From assembly GCA_021815365.1 (NCBI GenBank), contig JAKAGZ010000023.1:1-44520 (forward strand): 44,520 nucleotides of DNA, written 5' to 3'. Of this stretch, positions 36,201 to 44,266 are shown piece after piece. Position numbers and translations under genes: made by a program. Under the pieces are notes generated by a model. That model ran no database searches. It saw nothing but the letters and a program-made list of their open reading frames with translations, and was not told where the DNA came from. Each line of letters starts with the position of its first letter. The first letter of the stretch is position 1. The stretch is from Bacteroidota bacterium. Lineage in GTDB: Bacteria > Bacteroidota > Ignavibacteria > Ignavibacteriales > Ignavibacteriaceae.

Positions 36201-36388
36201 ATCTGTGATTCGATAACATCCGCATTTGCACCGACATAATTAGTACTTACTGTAATTACTGGCGGGTCCACTGCGGGATATTCCCTTACGCCTAAAAATG
36301 TATAGCCGATAACTCCGAATATTACAATGGCTACAGACATTACAATAGCCAGTACGGGTCTTCTTATACTTATTGATGAAAGGCTCAT
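33287..36388 (-). CDS. RND multidrug efflux pump permease (AcrB/HAE1 family)
   Basis: A 1033-residue inner-membrane pump. It has the RND start SISIRRPVLAIVMSVAIVIFGVIGY, two periplasmic porter loops and two bundles of membrane helices. The proton-relay acidic pair in TM4 is seen in IGIVVDDAIVVLEN, and the second half has EIGIIMLIGLVTKNGILIVEFANQ. Length matches AcrB. With the adaptor and TolC proteins of the same operon it would export hydrophobic compounds across both membranes by proton antiport. Substrates are unknown. It lies 12 bases after the adaptor gene and 21 bases before the ATG of the TolC gene. Confidence 0.95.
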   Translation of the reverse strand: MSLSSISIRRPVLAIVMSVAIVIFGVIGYTFLGVREYPAVDPPVITVSTNYVGANADVIESQITEPLEESINGIAGIKSLTSVSRDGRSTITVEFGVDVNLETAANDVRDKVSRAISSLPPDVENPIVSKADADASPIVFMNLQSDTRSLIQLSELANNLFKERFQTIPGVSSVQVWGERKYAMRLWMDPAKLAAYHLSPLDVKTALARENIELPSGIIEGNNTELSIRTIGRLSTVDEFNNLIIKSDANGIVRFRDIGHAELGAENIKSILKRDGIPMVGVVLIAQPGANNIAITNEFYKRLNDIKKTLPPDIKVGIGFDVTKYIKESISEVEQTIIVAFILVVLIIFFFLRDWRTTVIPVIAIPISLIGAFFIMYVANFSINVLTLLGIVLAIGIVVDDAIVVLENIYTKIEGGMMPTAAAAKGSAEIFFAIISTTVALASVFLPVIFLQGLTGRLFREFGIVIAGSVIISAFVALTLTPMLGTKILKARDKEKHNWFYIKTEPFFVKMNSYYKSSLTNFMNKRWWAFIIMGGAALLIYILFVNTPAELAPLEDRSSLRLISTAPEGASFEYMDNFMDHIINMIKKDVPEREGIISVTSPGFGASGSTNSGFVYLILTDPDQRHRSQQQIANQLTSEVNQLTGARTYVVQQQTIGGRRGGLPVQYVLQAPDFEKLREYLPKFVSAVQKDPTFTVVDVNLKFNKPEIRVNIDRQRAKELGISVADIAQTIQSAFSGQRFGYFIRNGKQYQVIGQVDRQNRDAPIDLKSLYVKSSDGRLIQLDNVIRMTEQSTPPQLYRFNRYVSATVSAGLAPGKTIGDGIKEMDKIKAKVLDDTFSTALDGASKDYAESSSSLLFAFILAIGLIYLVLAAQFESFRDPFIILFTVPLAIAGALISLWYFNQTLNIFSEIGIIMLIGLVTKNGILIVEFANQRKAAGLTKMEAIVDAAAARLRPILMTSLSTVLGILPIALALGAGSESRVSMGIAVIGGLIFSSGLTLYVIPAIYSYFSRATATVSNVTEESLQLQEEFQK

Positions 36389-36400
36389 AAAATAATTTTT

Positions 36401-37468
36401 TTAGTTAGTACCTGAAATAGTCACGGGCATACCCGGTGCTATCTGGAGAATTCCTGTAGTGATCACAGTATCCATAGGTGAAACACCATCGGTAATCTGA
36501 ACCATTGTGTCGGTACGTATGCCGGTTTGAACAACAGACTCAACAACCCTGCCGTTCTTGTAAAGATAAACTTTCTGTCCTTTGAGAATAGGAATGATTG
36601 CCTGCGTTGGCACCATCAATGCGTTTGTAATTTCTTTTAGTATTAATGTAACATCCGCAAAGGAGCCCGGATGAATCTCTTTACTTGCATTCGGACAAAG
36701 CGCTCTTAAATGAAGAGTTCTTGTAGCTTCGTCTATCTTTGGTTCAATCGCATAAACACGACCTGTATAAATTTTTGTGTTACCGGGAATTGTAAAAGAA
36801 ATTTTGTCGTTGATGTTTACAAACGATGCATACTTTTCAGGAATAGAAAAATCAATTTTTATCGGATCAATTTCCTGCATGCTTGCAATATCAGTAGAAG
36901 TAGTAACATAAGCACCTTCGCTTATCTTCCTCAAACCAACGATGCCGTCAAACGGAGCGCGGATTTCTGTCTTTTCTATCTGTGCGTTATAAAGTGCAAC
37001 GTCTGCTTTCCTTGCATTCAGTTCATTAACAGAAGCGTCGTATACCTGCTGGCTTACTCCGCCAGTTTGTAATAGCTTTTTCTGACGAGCTTCATTTTCA
37101 ACGGCAAGCTTAAGAGCAGATTTTGCTCTGAGTAACAGAGCCTGCAGCTCTGCATCGTTTATTTTTACAAGCAAGTCACCTTTCTTAACGCGGCTTCCTT
37201 CTTTGAATAAAATTTTAACCACTTTACCTGAAGTTTCGCTTTTAAGATTAACCTCTTCATTAGCCAGAATAGTACCTGTGGTTAAAACTTTATTATCGAG
37301 CTTTTGAGGCTTTATCACACTTATTTGTACAGGAACGGGACCGGTCATCTTATTCATACTGTTTTCCTGTTTGCCTGCTTCGGAAGAAAATATTTTAGGT
37401 AAAATCAAAAGAAGAAGAACAACTGCAAAGATAGCGTATATAATTACTTTTTTATTTTTTTTGCTCAT
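36401..37468 (-). CDS. RND efflux periplasmic adaptor (membrane fusion protein)
   Basis: A 355-residue adaptor linking the pump to the outer-membrane channel. A single N-terminal membrane helix (VIIYAIFAVVLLLLILPKIF) anchors it. The lipoyl/barrel-sandwich halves are EVNLKSETSGKVVKILFKEGSRVKKGDLLVKIND and EIRAPFDGIVGLRKISEGAYV, with a helical hairpin between. Beta-barrel and membrane-proximal domains follow, ending at GILQIAPGMPVTISG. It is the first gene of the efflux operon. The 181-bp region upstream contains the convergent-side rpmE2 terminator but no regulator gene. Confidence 0.92.
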   Translation of the reverse strand: MSKKNKKVIIYAIFAVVLLLLILPKIFSSEAGKQENSMNKMTGPVPVQISVIKPQKLDNKVLTTGTILANEEVNLKSETSGKVVKILFKEGSRVKKGDLLVKINDAELQALLLRAKSALKLAVENEARQKKLLQTGGVSQQVYDASVNELNARKADVALYNAQIEKTEIRAPFDGIVGLRKISEGAYVTTSTDIASMQEIDPIKIDFSIPEKYASFVNINDKISFTIPGNTKIYTGRVYAIEPKIDEATRTLHLRALCPNASKEIHPGSFADVTLILKEITNALMVPTQAIIPILKGQKVYLYKNGRVVESVVQTGIRTDTMVQITDGVSPMDTVITTGILQIAPGMPVTISGTN

Positions 37469-37590
37469 AAAATTCTTTATTGAAATTCTTATTGTTTAAC
37501 TCATAGACGGCTAAAGTGGTTATAAATTTCTATAAGTTTCATCTAATAGACAAGGCATTTATGACAGATGGTTTATCACTGTTTCATCAA

Positions 37591-37622
37591 ACAAAAAAGC
37601 CAGAAGAACTCTGGCTTTAAGC
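37591..37622 (-). terminator. Rho-independent terminator of rpmE2
   Basis: A perfect 9-bp stem, AAAGCCAGA (37596-37604) with TCTGGCTTT (37610-37618), and a 5-base loop. On the minus strand it runs into TTTTTTG. It is 30 bp after the rpmE2 stop. Confidence 0.9.
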
Positions 37623-37649
37623 TTTGTAAATATGCAGACAAATTTTTAG

Positions 37650-37898
37650 TTATTTTTTCTTTGCATACTTTTTATTGAATTTCTCTACGCGTCCGGCTGT
37701 ATCCAAAAGTTTCTGCTTGCCGGTGAAGAACGGATGTGAGCCGCTCGAAATTTCAAGTTTTACGAGCGGATAAGTATTACCGTCATGCCAGGTAATAGTA
37801 TCCTGGGTTTTAATCGTTGAGCGTGTCAAAATCGCAAAATCACAGGAGCCGTCCTGGAAAACGACTGGTCTGTAATCCGGATGAATTCCTTTTTTCAT
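37650..37898 (-). CDS. rpmE2: 50S ribosomal protein L31 type B
   Basis: An 82-residue ribosomal protein. [47 protein letters not shown] are diagnostic. It is the type B form: the CxxC zinc ligands of type A L31 are absent (only one Cys). In many bacteria this form replaces the zinc-binding one during zinc limitation; where it is the only copy it is constitutive. It has its own promoter (37938-37971) and terminator. Confidence 0.96.
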   Translation of the reverse strand: MKKGIHPDYRPVVFQDGSCDFAILTRSTIKTQDTITWHDGNTYPLVKLEISSGSHPFFTGKQKLLDTAGRVEKFNKKYAKKK

Positions 37899-37937
37899 CG
37901 TGCTTTTCCTGATTAATATTTTTTACAAAAGTGCCTT

Positions 37938-37971
37938 CAAATATAGGGAAGGCGGGCTATAAATACAAAAA
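37938..37971 (-). promoter_or_regulatory. rpmE2: Bacteroidota-type promoter of rpmE2
   Basis: On the minus strand TTTG and TATATTTG are separated by 20 bases, an exact match to the Bacteroidota consensus TTTG-N19/20-TAnnTTTG. The second box ends 40 bp before the start codon, and AGGAAA precedes the ATG at normal spacing. The first box overlaps the stop region of the anti-sigma gene. Confidence 0.65.
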
Positions 37972-38640
37972 TTACTTTTGCGGCTCTCTGAAAAATTCCT
38001 GCATCTTTTTCTTCAGGAATTCAAGCTGCATTTTTTCGGCTTGTGTTAAATTTCTCTGCCTGTAATTCAATCCATTTTTGTTGATCTGGTAACCGTTTGA
38101 AAAAGAAACAACGGACTGATTTCCGGGGAGTGTGCTCTGGTTATCTCCGCCGGTTATGGTGATACCTAAATTTGAAACTCCCGAATCGCTTGTGCCAGCC
38201 TGGCTCTCTGCCATCGAAGGAGCGCTTTGTTCAAAAACTGCGGGCGGCTGACGTTTAATTTCTTTCTTTCTTTTTTCTTCAGGCTTTTTCACAAAAGATT
38301 TGTTATCTGTTAAAGGAATATCTGTGGATGCAGAAACGTTTTCGCGTATGCGCGGAGGTACTAACAATGGATTTTCTTCGGGACCAGAATTAATATTAAC
38401 TACAAATAAAATTATTACTGCCGCAGCAGCAACTGCCGCTGAAGGAATAAACCACGACGGGAAAAAGAAGCCTCCCAAAACAGGTTTCTTCTTTTCAAAT
38501 TTATCTGAATGTATTCTCCTCATCAGGTTCGCTTCAAAATTAGCCGGAGCTTTTACTTTTTGAAGCCCGCCGAGGATTTTGATAATATCTTTGTACTGTG
38601 GGTTTTCGTCAGTATTATTCATAATTCTGCCCTTACTCAT
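37972..38640 (-). CDS. Probable anti-sigma factor (single-pass membrane protein)
   Basis: A 222-residue bitopic protein. The cytoplasmic part (residues 1-70) includes LQKVKAPANFEANLMRRIHSDKFE, a segment common in Bacteroidota anti-sigma-type proteins. One membrane helix (about 73-90, FIPSAAVAAAAVIILFVV) is followed by a low-complexity Pro/Ser/Lys periplasmic part and a basic C-terminal helix (RNLTQAEKMQLEFLKKKMQEFF). No zinc-binding HxxxCxxC motif is seen. The gene overlaps the ECF sigma gene by 8 bp, which is the main reason for the call. Met7 is an alternative start. Confidence 0.65.
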   Translation of the reverse strand: MSKGRIMNNTDENPQYKDIIKILGGLQKVKAPANFEANLMRRIHSDKFEKKKPVLGGFFFPSWFIPSAAVAAAAVIILFVVNINSGPEENPLLVPPRIRENVSASTDIPLTDNKSFVKKPEEKRKKEIKRQPPAVFEQSAPSMAESQAGTSDSGVSNLGITITGGDNQSTLPGNQSVVSFSNGYQINKNGLNYRQRNLTQAEKMQLEFLKKKMQEFFREPQK

Positions 38641-39223
38641 TATATATACCCTTTAACAATTTCTGCAGTTGAGCCCTGCCCCTGTTGATTCTTGATTTAA
38701 CCGTTCCAACTGTTATGCCCATTATATCTGCTATTTCTTCGTACGATAATTCCTGTATATCTCTCAGAATAACTGCCTGTCTGTATGCGTCTGAAACTTT
38801 CATAAATGCTTTCTGGATAATTTCATCTTTTATCCCGCTGTCTGTAATTTTATCCGGTCTATAATCTTCATCGGGAATTTCGTAGGTCTCATCGTTATCT
38901 TTTCCAAAAGCATTTATAGACAGAATTGTCCTTCGTTTTCTTCTTTGCAATTCTGTCTTTGCAAGATTACCCGCGATCGTATAGATCCAAGTTGAAAATT
39001 TTGCAATAGATTGATACGTATCTTTATAACGGTAAACTTTTATCATCGTTTCCTGGACAACATCAATGCAGGATTCATAATCACCGAGATATCTGAAGAC
39101 AAAATTAGTAAGAGGATTTTTATATCTCTGCACCAAAATCTCAAAAGCCCGTTCTGTATCATTTTTCTGAAATTCAAGGATCAATTCCTCGTCAGTCAGC
39201 TCATTTAAATTTCTATCAGTCAA
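38633..39223 (-). CDS. ECF-type RNA polymerase sigma factor (sigma-70 family)
   Basis: A 196-residue group 4 sigma factor. Region 2 runs about 20-90 with FEILVQRYKNPLTNFVFRYLGD, DVVQETMIKVYRY and KFSTWIYTIAGNLAKTELQRRKR. Region 4 is at about 138-190 with AYRQAVILRDIQELSYEEIADIMGITVGTVKSRINRGRAQL, the DNA-binding helix-turn-helix. The start is TTG. It is coupled to the downstream anti-sigma-like gene. A GGAACTT-N18-TCTGTAA element 51-82 bp upstream resembles promoters used by this class, hinting at autoregulation. Confidence 0.9.
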   Translation of the reverse strand: MTDRNLNELTDEELILEFQKNDTERAFEILVQRYKNPLTNFVFRYLGDYESCIDVVQETMIKVYRYKDTYQSIAKFSTWIYTIAGNLAKTELQRRKRRTILSINAFGKDNDETYEIPDEDYRPDKITDSGIKDEIIQKAFMKVSDAYRQAVILRDIQELSYEEIADIMGITVGTVKSRINRGRAQLQKLLKGIYNE

Positions 39224-39273
39224 CGTTATTGTACTTTTTTGTAATTGAAATGTTTCCAGAATTAGACAATAAA

Positions 39274-39305
39274 TTACAGAATTTTAAACAAATTCCGAAA
39301 GTTCC
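39274..39305 (-). promoter_or_regulatory. Possible ECF-type autoregulatory promoter
   Basis: On the minus strand GGAACTT (39305-39299) and TCTGTAA (39280-39274) are 18 bases apart, resembling the -35 GGAACTT and -10 TCTGA boxes of sigma-E-type promoters. It precedes the sigma gene. Pattern match only. Confidence 0.3.
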
Positions 39306-39365
39306 CTTAAACACTATCGCAAAATAATAAAATGCAGAGAATTCTAGCCGTTGACCCCCATAAAA

Positions 39366-40379
39366 TTAGTTGAACATTTCGGAGATCAGGATGGATATTA
39401 CAGCTTTACTATCAGCAGTTGTGGTTTTTACGGCGAAGTCGGCTTTAAGTAAAGCCTGGCTTGCCTGAAACAGGTCGCTGTCGCTGTATATTTTTCTTGC
39501 CTGCTTATAGTTTTTATAATAAAAGGGGTGTGTCCCGACTATTCTTGCTGCAGCGTAATCATTTATTTTCTGCTCGGTCATTTCATTGACGCGTGAAAGT
39601 CCTGTAAAATATCTTGTAAGCATATGGATTATGAATGTTGGCTCCTGTCCTTTTTCAAGAAGATTATAAGCCATCTTCATTGCGAGCGGCTTATCTTTTT
39701 TCGCAATTGCTTCCTGGAGATCAAAGATAGAATATTCTTTCAAAGATGAAGAAAGTGCTCTTATATCCTCAAGGGAAATCTCGGTTTTATCTCCCACATA
39801 AGTAAAGATCTTATCAAGCTGTGCTTCGAGCATACTCCTGTTCTCTCCCACAATATCTACAATGGCCTGCGCATTTTCGAACTTCAGAGATTTTTTATTT
39901 TCTTCGCAGTAGTCAATAAGCCAGTTTATAAGATTGTTCCCCTTCAATTCTTTAGCCTCGAAAATAAAATTTTTTTCGCGCAGTGTTCTGTAAAGCTCTG
40001 TGTCGGGGTTCTGAATCGAACCGTTATGAATAATTAAAAGCACTGTGAAATCAGCAGGAGCTTCAGCATACGGAAGCAGATTTTTTTTATCTCTTACCTT
40101 TTCAAATTCTTTTACAAGAATAAATTTTTTGCCTGATCCGAAAGGGAAAGCTGAAGCAAAAGCAAGGATCTCTTCAAGCGATTTTTCTTCAGTATAAAAA
40201 ACTTCCCTGTCGAATTCGGAAGCAATGTGCGGCTTTACTGCTTCACTGACAGCATTTACAGAAGTATCAATGCTGAAAGAATCTTCTCCGAAGAAATAAT
40301 AAACCGGCTGAAGATTTCCCCGTTTTAAATTCTTCACAGCTTCTGAAACAGATGGAAAATTAATTTTGCTCTTCGCCAT
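39366..40379 (-). CDS. holA: DNA polymerase III delta subunit
   Basis: A 337-residue clamp-loader subunit. The N-terminal AAA+-like fold shows VYYFFGEDSFSIDTSVNAV, KKFILVKEFEKV and FTVLLIIHNGS. The lid region has ELKGNNLINWLIDYCEE and the sensor-like AIVDIVGENRSMLEAQLDKIFTYVGD. The C-terminal collar domain includes FDLQEAIAKKDKPLAMKMAYNLLEKGQEPTFIIHMLTRYF. Delta opens the beta clamp for loading. Length is normal. It is 63 bp downstream of the cyclophilin gene and may be cotranscribed. Confidence 0.92.
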   Translation of the reverse strand: MAKSKINFPSVSEAVKNLKRGNLQPVYYFFGEDSFSIDTSVNAVSEAVKPHIASEFDREVFYTEEKSLEEILAFASAFPFGSGKKFILVKEFEKVRDKKNLLPYAEAPADFTVLLIIHNGSIQNPDTELYRTLREKNFIFEAKELKGNNLINWLIDYCEENKKSLKFENAQAIVDIVGENRSMLEAQLDKIFTYVGDKTEISLEDIRALSSSLKEYSIFDLQEAIAKKDKPLAMKMAYNLLEKGQEPTFIIHMLTRYFTGLSRVNEMTEQKINDYAAARIVGTHPFYYKNYKQARKIYSDSDLFQASQALLKADFAVKTTTADSKAVISILISEMFN

Positions 40380-40442
40380 TTATGCTCTATTATTTTTATA
40401 TCATTTAACAAAAAGGACGATGGTAAAAAGTGTACTGAAAAA

Positions 40443-41084
40443 TTATTTTGTGCGTTCTTCAATTGTTACTTTCTCCATCACAACGTCTTTAACAGGCTTA
40501 TCGTAAGGTTTTGAAGTCTGTACTTTTCCAATTGCTTTCACAACGTCCATCCCTTTAATAACTTCTCCGAAAATTGTATGGTGATGATTCAGCCACGGGG
40601 TTGGTACAAGAGTAATGAAGAACTGACTGCCATTTGTGTTGGGCCCGGCATTTGCCATTGCAAGTATACCTGGCTTATCGAATTTCAAACCAGGACTGAA
40701 CTCATCCTCAAAAGGTTCGCCCCAGATGCTTTCTCCTCCGCTGCCTGTTCCAGTCGGATCTCCGCCCTGTATCATAAAGTCATCTATCACCCTGTGAAAT
40801 GTTACGCCATCGTAATAACCTTTTCTTGCAAGTCCTATAAAATTTTCTACGGCTTTGGGAGCTTCTTTGAAAAAGAATTTTACTTCTATAGTTCCCATGT
40901 TGGTTTTTATCACACCTATTTCCGTTCCTTTTGGGGCGGTGTTTGAATCGGGCATTGCGGTATTCTCCGTTTTAGTGATATTAGATTGATTATTAGTTGC
41001 ACCGCCGGTCTTATCTGTTGAGTCAGAACTTTTACATCCAACAAAAAGAACGAACAGTAAAAAAGAAAAAAATAAATTTTTCAT
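40443..41084 (-). CDS. Cyclophilin-type peptidyl-prolyl isomerase lipoprotein
   Basis: A 213-residue enzyme that speeds proline cis/trans isomerisation. The signal peptide ends in a lipobox-like FVGC (Cys17), so it is probably membrane-anchored in the envelope. A Ser/Thr/Asn-rich linker leads to the cyclophilin domain from about residue 55. The active-site Arg is in [21 protein letters not shown], followed by FKFD-type loop [42 protein letters not shown]. All catalytic motifs are present. It lies 20 bp after uppP. Confidence 0.93.
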   Translation of the reverse strand: MKNLFFSFLLFVLFVGCKSSDSTDKTGGATNNQSNITKTENTAMPDSNTAPKGTEIGVIKTNMGTIEVKFFFKEAPKAVENFIGLARKGYYDGVTFHRVIDDFMIQGGDPTGTGSGGESIWGEPFEDEFSPGLKFDKPGILAMANAGPNTNGSQFFITLVPTPWLNHHHTIFGEVIKGMDVVKAIGKVQTSKPYDKPVKDVVMEKVTIEERTK

Positions 41085-41104
41085 ACGTCCTCCGAAGATT
41101 AGAA

Positions 41105-41947
41105 TTAGATTACTTTAGTCAATAATAATGTTAAAATAATTACCCCCGCAGCTATTCTGTAATAAATGAAAAGATAAGTTGAATTTTTTTTAAGGTATTT
41201 TAAAAGAAAATCTATTGAGAGATAACCAAAAATAGCGGCTGCAATAGTAGAGACAATTAGATTAAGGATCATTTCGCCGTGAATGTATTGCAGCGATTCA
41301 TAAAGCTCAAGCATTCCGCTTGCAAAAACTGCGGGGATACTCAGCAGGAAGGAAAACCTCGCAGCGGCTCCCCTCGTCAGTCCGAGGAATAAACCGCCGG
41401 TAATTGTTGTGCCGGAACGCGACGAACCCGGAATAAGCGCAAGAGACTGCGCTATGCCGATAATAAAAGAGTCCTTCATTGTAATGTCTTTCATTTCCTT
41501 TTTAAACCCTGCTCTCTTTTCAGCAAACGCAAGAATAACAGCCAATAGAATGAGGCTGCCTGAAATTACATAAAGATTTTTTGTCAACGGTCCTTCAATA
41601 ATGTGCTTCAAAGATAAGCCAATAATCGCAACCGGAATACTTCCTATGATTATTAACCAACCCATCCTGGAATTTTCAGATTGGTTTGCGAATTTAACTC
41701 TTGAAATTAAATTATCTCTGAAAAAATCTTCAAGAATATTAATAATATCTTTCCAAAAATAAACCAAAACTGCAGCTAAAGTTCCTAACTGGATAACTGC
41801 AATAAAAGCCGTCCAGTGTTCTGGGTGCTGAGTTGAGATAAGATTCATTAGTCTGCCTGCAACTGTTAAATGCGCCGTGCTGCTGATCGGCAAAAATTCT
41901 GTAAGTCCCTGTATAATGCCAAGAATTATTGCCTGTAAAAGATCCAT
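41105..41947 (-). CDS. uppP: Undecaprenyl-diphosphate phosphatase UppP (BacA)
   Basis: A 280-residue multi-pass membrane enzyme recycling undecaprenyl diphosphate to the monophosphate carrier for wall and O-antigen synthesis. Diagnostic motifs are [18 protein letters not shown] (about 10-27), with the catalytic Glu/Ser/His set, and [23 protein letters not shown] (about 170-192) with the key Arg. Seven to eight helices are visible. It starts 8 bases after the beta-barrel gene. It supplies lipid carrier for the ligase-like protein at 5421. Confidence 0.95.
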   Translation of the reverse strand: MDLLQAIILGIIQGLTEFLPISSTAHLTVAGRLMNLISTQHPEHWTAFIAVIQLGTLAAVLVYFWKDIINILEDFFRDNLISRVKFANQSENSRMGWLIIIGSIPVAIIGLSLKHIIEGPLTKNLYVISGSLILLAVILAFAEKRAGFKKEMKDITMKDSFIIGIAQSLALIPGSSRSGTTITGGLFLGLTRGAAARFSFLLSIPAVFASGMLELYESLQYIHGEMILNLIVSTIAAAIFGYLSIDFLLKYLKKNSTYLFIYYRIAAGVIILTLLLTKVI

Positions 41948-41955
41948 GTTACCTC

Positions 41956-42603
41956 CTATAAATAATAAGTTATCCCTAACCCAACGCCTGCTGAAAGTGA
42001 ATTAAAGTTTACATTGTTTTTCATTGCCGGATTATAAAGAGATTTTCCGTTGTTTTTGGGTTCGCTGTTAAGATCGTATCTGATATCAACCAGAATATTA
42101 GCATAAAAGCTTCTGCTTATTTTTGTATTTCCCGCAGCTCGCAGCAAAAAACCTATTCCCGTTGATGTGTAAGTTTGTGTTGATGGAGAACCAGGCAGGG
42201 TTTCATCTGCAGTTAATAATCTTAAGCCTGCGCCTCCTCCAAACTTAAATTGATATCCTTCACCATTTATAACGTAATAATTCACAACGGTGGGCATCAG
42301 GTTGTGATAGCCAAGGTTATATTTCCCGAGATCATTAGTGTTATTGTAAGAATATAATCTGTAAGCAAAGTCCAGCCCGATTTCATATCTGGCTGCTGCT
42401 TCATAATCAGCCTCAAATGAAAAATTTACAGCAGCAGCAAAACTTCCAACCTGGGAATTTGGCTGTCCAAAATTCTGATTAAAGTAATCGTAGAGTGAGG
42501 GAGTGCTTACATAATCAACACCCATTCCTCCTCTGAGTTTTATTTGTGAATACGATGTTGAAATTATTAAAACAAGAAAAGCAAGAAGTGCTGAAGATCT
42601 CAT
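41956..42603 (-). CDS. Outer-membrane beta-barrel protein
   Basis: A 215-residue exported protein. A signal peptide (MRSSALLAFLVLIISTSYSQ) precedes strands typical of 8-stranded barrels: KLRGGMGVDYV, FAAAVNFSFEADYEAA, YEIGLDFAYRLYSY, YQFKFGGGAGLRLLT, GIGFLLRAAGNTKI, FYANILVDIRYDL and the terminal SLSAGVGLGITYYL. Function unknown; the family is the general 'outer membrane protein beta-barrel domain' group. Its ATGA start overlaps the stop of the preceding gene by 4 bp. Confidence 0.75.
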   Translation of the reverse strand: MRSSALLAFLVLIISTSYSQIKLRGGMGVDYVSTPSLYDYFNQNFGQPNSQVGSFAAAVNFSFEADYEAAARYEIGLDFAYRLYSYNNTNDLGKYNLGYHNLMPTVVNYYVINGEGYQFKFGGGAGLRLLTADETLPGSPSTQTYTSTGIGFLLRAAGNTKISRSFYANILVDIRYDLNSEPKNNGKSLYNPAMKNNVNFNSLSAGVGLGITYYL

Positions 42604-43655
42604 ATTTCATCCAATTCGTTTTCTGCCACTTTGAAGAAGTTGTCGTGCTGTTTATCAATAACAAAATAGACAAGCAGTGAGCTAAAAATGAATAACAAAT
42701 ACGAAACGCCGTGTGTTAAAACTGCATAAGCAAGACTTATATCATGATTGAACCCGAAAAGCACAACAAGCGCCGATGTTGCCAGAACATGGTAAGAACC
42801 TGTGCCTCCCGGCGTTGGTATAACAACTCCAATCGCACTGATGCTCATTACTATCCACCCCATTTCAAAGCTGACCGGCTTAATATTTTCTAACCCAATT
42901 GAGTAAAACCCTACATACGAATTCAGTGCATAGAGCAGCATGATCGCAACGCTTAATACAATAGTGAACAAATAATTTTTTTTACCCTTCAAACTGCCAA
43001 ACCCGAGAGTGAGCATTTCAAAAATATGCGCGGCTTTGTGGGCTATATTCCCGGAAATTTTTCCTATCAGATTTATTATCACACCATAAAATTTTTCTCT
43101 GAACTTTATCATCATATAAAAGAATACAATAACAAAAGCCATTAAAACAAAGCTCAGGTAAACTGTGGCTTTCAGCCAGGGAAATTTATCATACAGGTTC
43201 TCTGACCACAGAATTGCTGAAGCAACAACAGCCAAAGCGAGAAAAATAATGTCTATGACTCTTTCAACAATTACAGCGCCAAGCATAGAAGAACGCGAGA
43301 GGTTCTCCCACTTACCGAGAATAACTGCACGTGAAACTTCGCCAAGCCTTGGCACAACGCAGTTAACACCGTAGCCTACCATTATCGCACCAAAAAGATT
43401 TTTAATTGATGTATCCGCTTTAACTGAATGCAATATTACCTTCCACCTCACAGCCCGTACAAAATGAGCGAAAAGGTTTACAACAACAAAAATGACAATC
43501 CACAAAGGAGAAGCATTGGAGATATAATTGAATACATCTTTAACATCCACATTCTTAAATGCGAAATAAAGAAATACCACGCTCAATAAAATTGAGATGA
43601 TATATTTTATTGCTTTCTTATATTTATGATGTATCCCTGTCTTATCTGAGGTCAA
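42600..43655 (-). CDS. Lysylphosphatidylglycerol synthase TM-region/flippase-like membrane protein
   Basis: A 351-residue protein with about eight hydrophobic helices matching the LPG_synthase_TM (DUF318/AglD-type) family. Typical segments are WIVIFVVVNLFAHFVRAVRWKVIL, LFGAIMVGYGVNCVVPRLGEVSRAVILGKWENLSRSSMLGAVIVERVIDI and VIPTPGGTGSYHVLATSALVVLF. Stand-alone members lack the aminoacyl-transfer domain and are thought to move or modify lipids or lipid-linked sugars. It starts with TTG, overlapping lolA by 14 bp. Its place beside lolA and uppP agrees with an envelope role. Confidence 0.85.
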   Translation of the reverse strand: MTSDKTGIHHKYKKAIKYIISILLSVVFLYFAFKNVDVKDVFNYISNASPLWIVIFVVVNLFAHFVRAVRWKVILHSVKADTSIKNLFGAIMVGYGVNCVVPRLGEVSRAVILGKWENLSRSSMLGAVIVERVIDIIFLALAVVASAILWSENLYDKFPWLKATVYLSFVLMAFVIVFFYMMIKFREKFYGVIINLIGKISGNIAHKAAHIFEMLTLGFGSLKGKKNYLFTIVLSVAIMLLYALNSYVGFYSIGLENIKPVSFEMGWIVMSISAIGVVIPTPGGTGSYHVLATSALVVLFGFNHDISLAYAVLTHGVSYLLFIFSSLLVYFVIDKQHDNFFKVAENELDEI

Positions 43656-44244
43656 CTGTTTTCGTTCCTTCAGGTGGAGTAAATAGAAATTTAGAGTCAG
43701 CCAAGCCTGTGTTTATTTTATAATCCGTAAATTTAACTTCGATAACATTTCCCCCCGGTTCTTTTATAGAAACTTTCTCAATAAGATTTTCTTTGTTGAT
43801 CCATATTTTTATCAAGTCAGCATTTATGCCTGAGTCCGGTTCAGGCTTTAAAGTGAGTGTATTCTGCCCCGCCTCAACTGACTCAGTAACAAAACACTTT
43901 GACGGGTAATCGAAAATAATTCTTTTCAGCGAAAGAACTGACGGATCATTTTCATCATAATTGCTGATGATAACTTTTTTCTGCTTTTTGTTGTAGTTCC
44001 AGTTTGTCTTACCGTCTGAAACAATAATTAAATTTTTAAGTTCCAGCTTCAGCTTGTTTTCTTTCTTAAAAAAGAATTTTCCCCTGAGATTTTCTTTGCC
44101 GTTGTTAAGCTGAATAAAATCAGCAGAAAAATCTTTTAGAGCGTCAAACTTATCCTGCAGACTCTTTAACAGCCCGCTGCTCTGTGCTGTAACAGACGAA
44201 ACAGAAAATAAAATGATTAAAAAATATTTTAAATGGTTTTTCAT
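43642..44244 (-). CDS. lolA: Outer-membrane lipoprotein carrier LolA
   Basis: A 200-residue periplasmic chaperone that ferries lipoproteins from the LolCDE exporter to the outer membrane. A signal peptide (KYFLIILFSVSSVTAQ) precedes the LolA fold: SLQDKFDALKDFSADFIQ, GKFFFKKENKLKLEL, LIIVSDGKTNWNYNKKQKKVIIS, and the later strands LIKIWINKENLIEKVSIKEPGGN and FLFTPPEGTKTVDLR. Length is normal. It starts 22 bp after ftsK, an arrangement seen widely (ftsK-lolA). Confidence 0.92.
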   Translation of the reverse strand: MKNHLKYFLIILFSVSSVTAQSSGLLKSLQDKFDALKDFSADFIQLNNGKENLRGKFFFKKENKLKLELKNLIIVSDGKTNWNYNKKQKKVIISNYDENDPSVLSLKRIIFDYPSKCFVTESVEAGQNTLTLKPEPDSGINADLIKIWINKENLIEKVSIKEPGGNVIEVKFTDYKINTGLADSKFLFTPPEGTKTVDLR

Positions 44245-44266
44245 TGCTAATGTTTTGAAAGGAAAT

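Noticed and set aside
37591-37622. Hairpin as another repeat-family member
   Set aside because: It has the stem, loop and T-run of a simple terminator and shares no sequence with the REP units.
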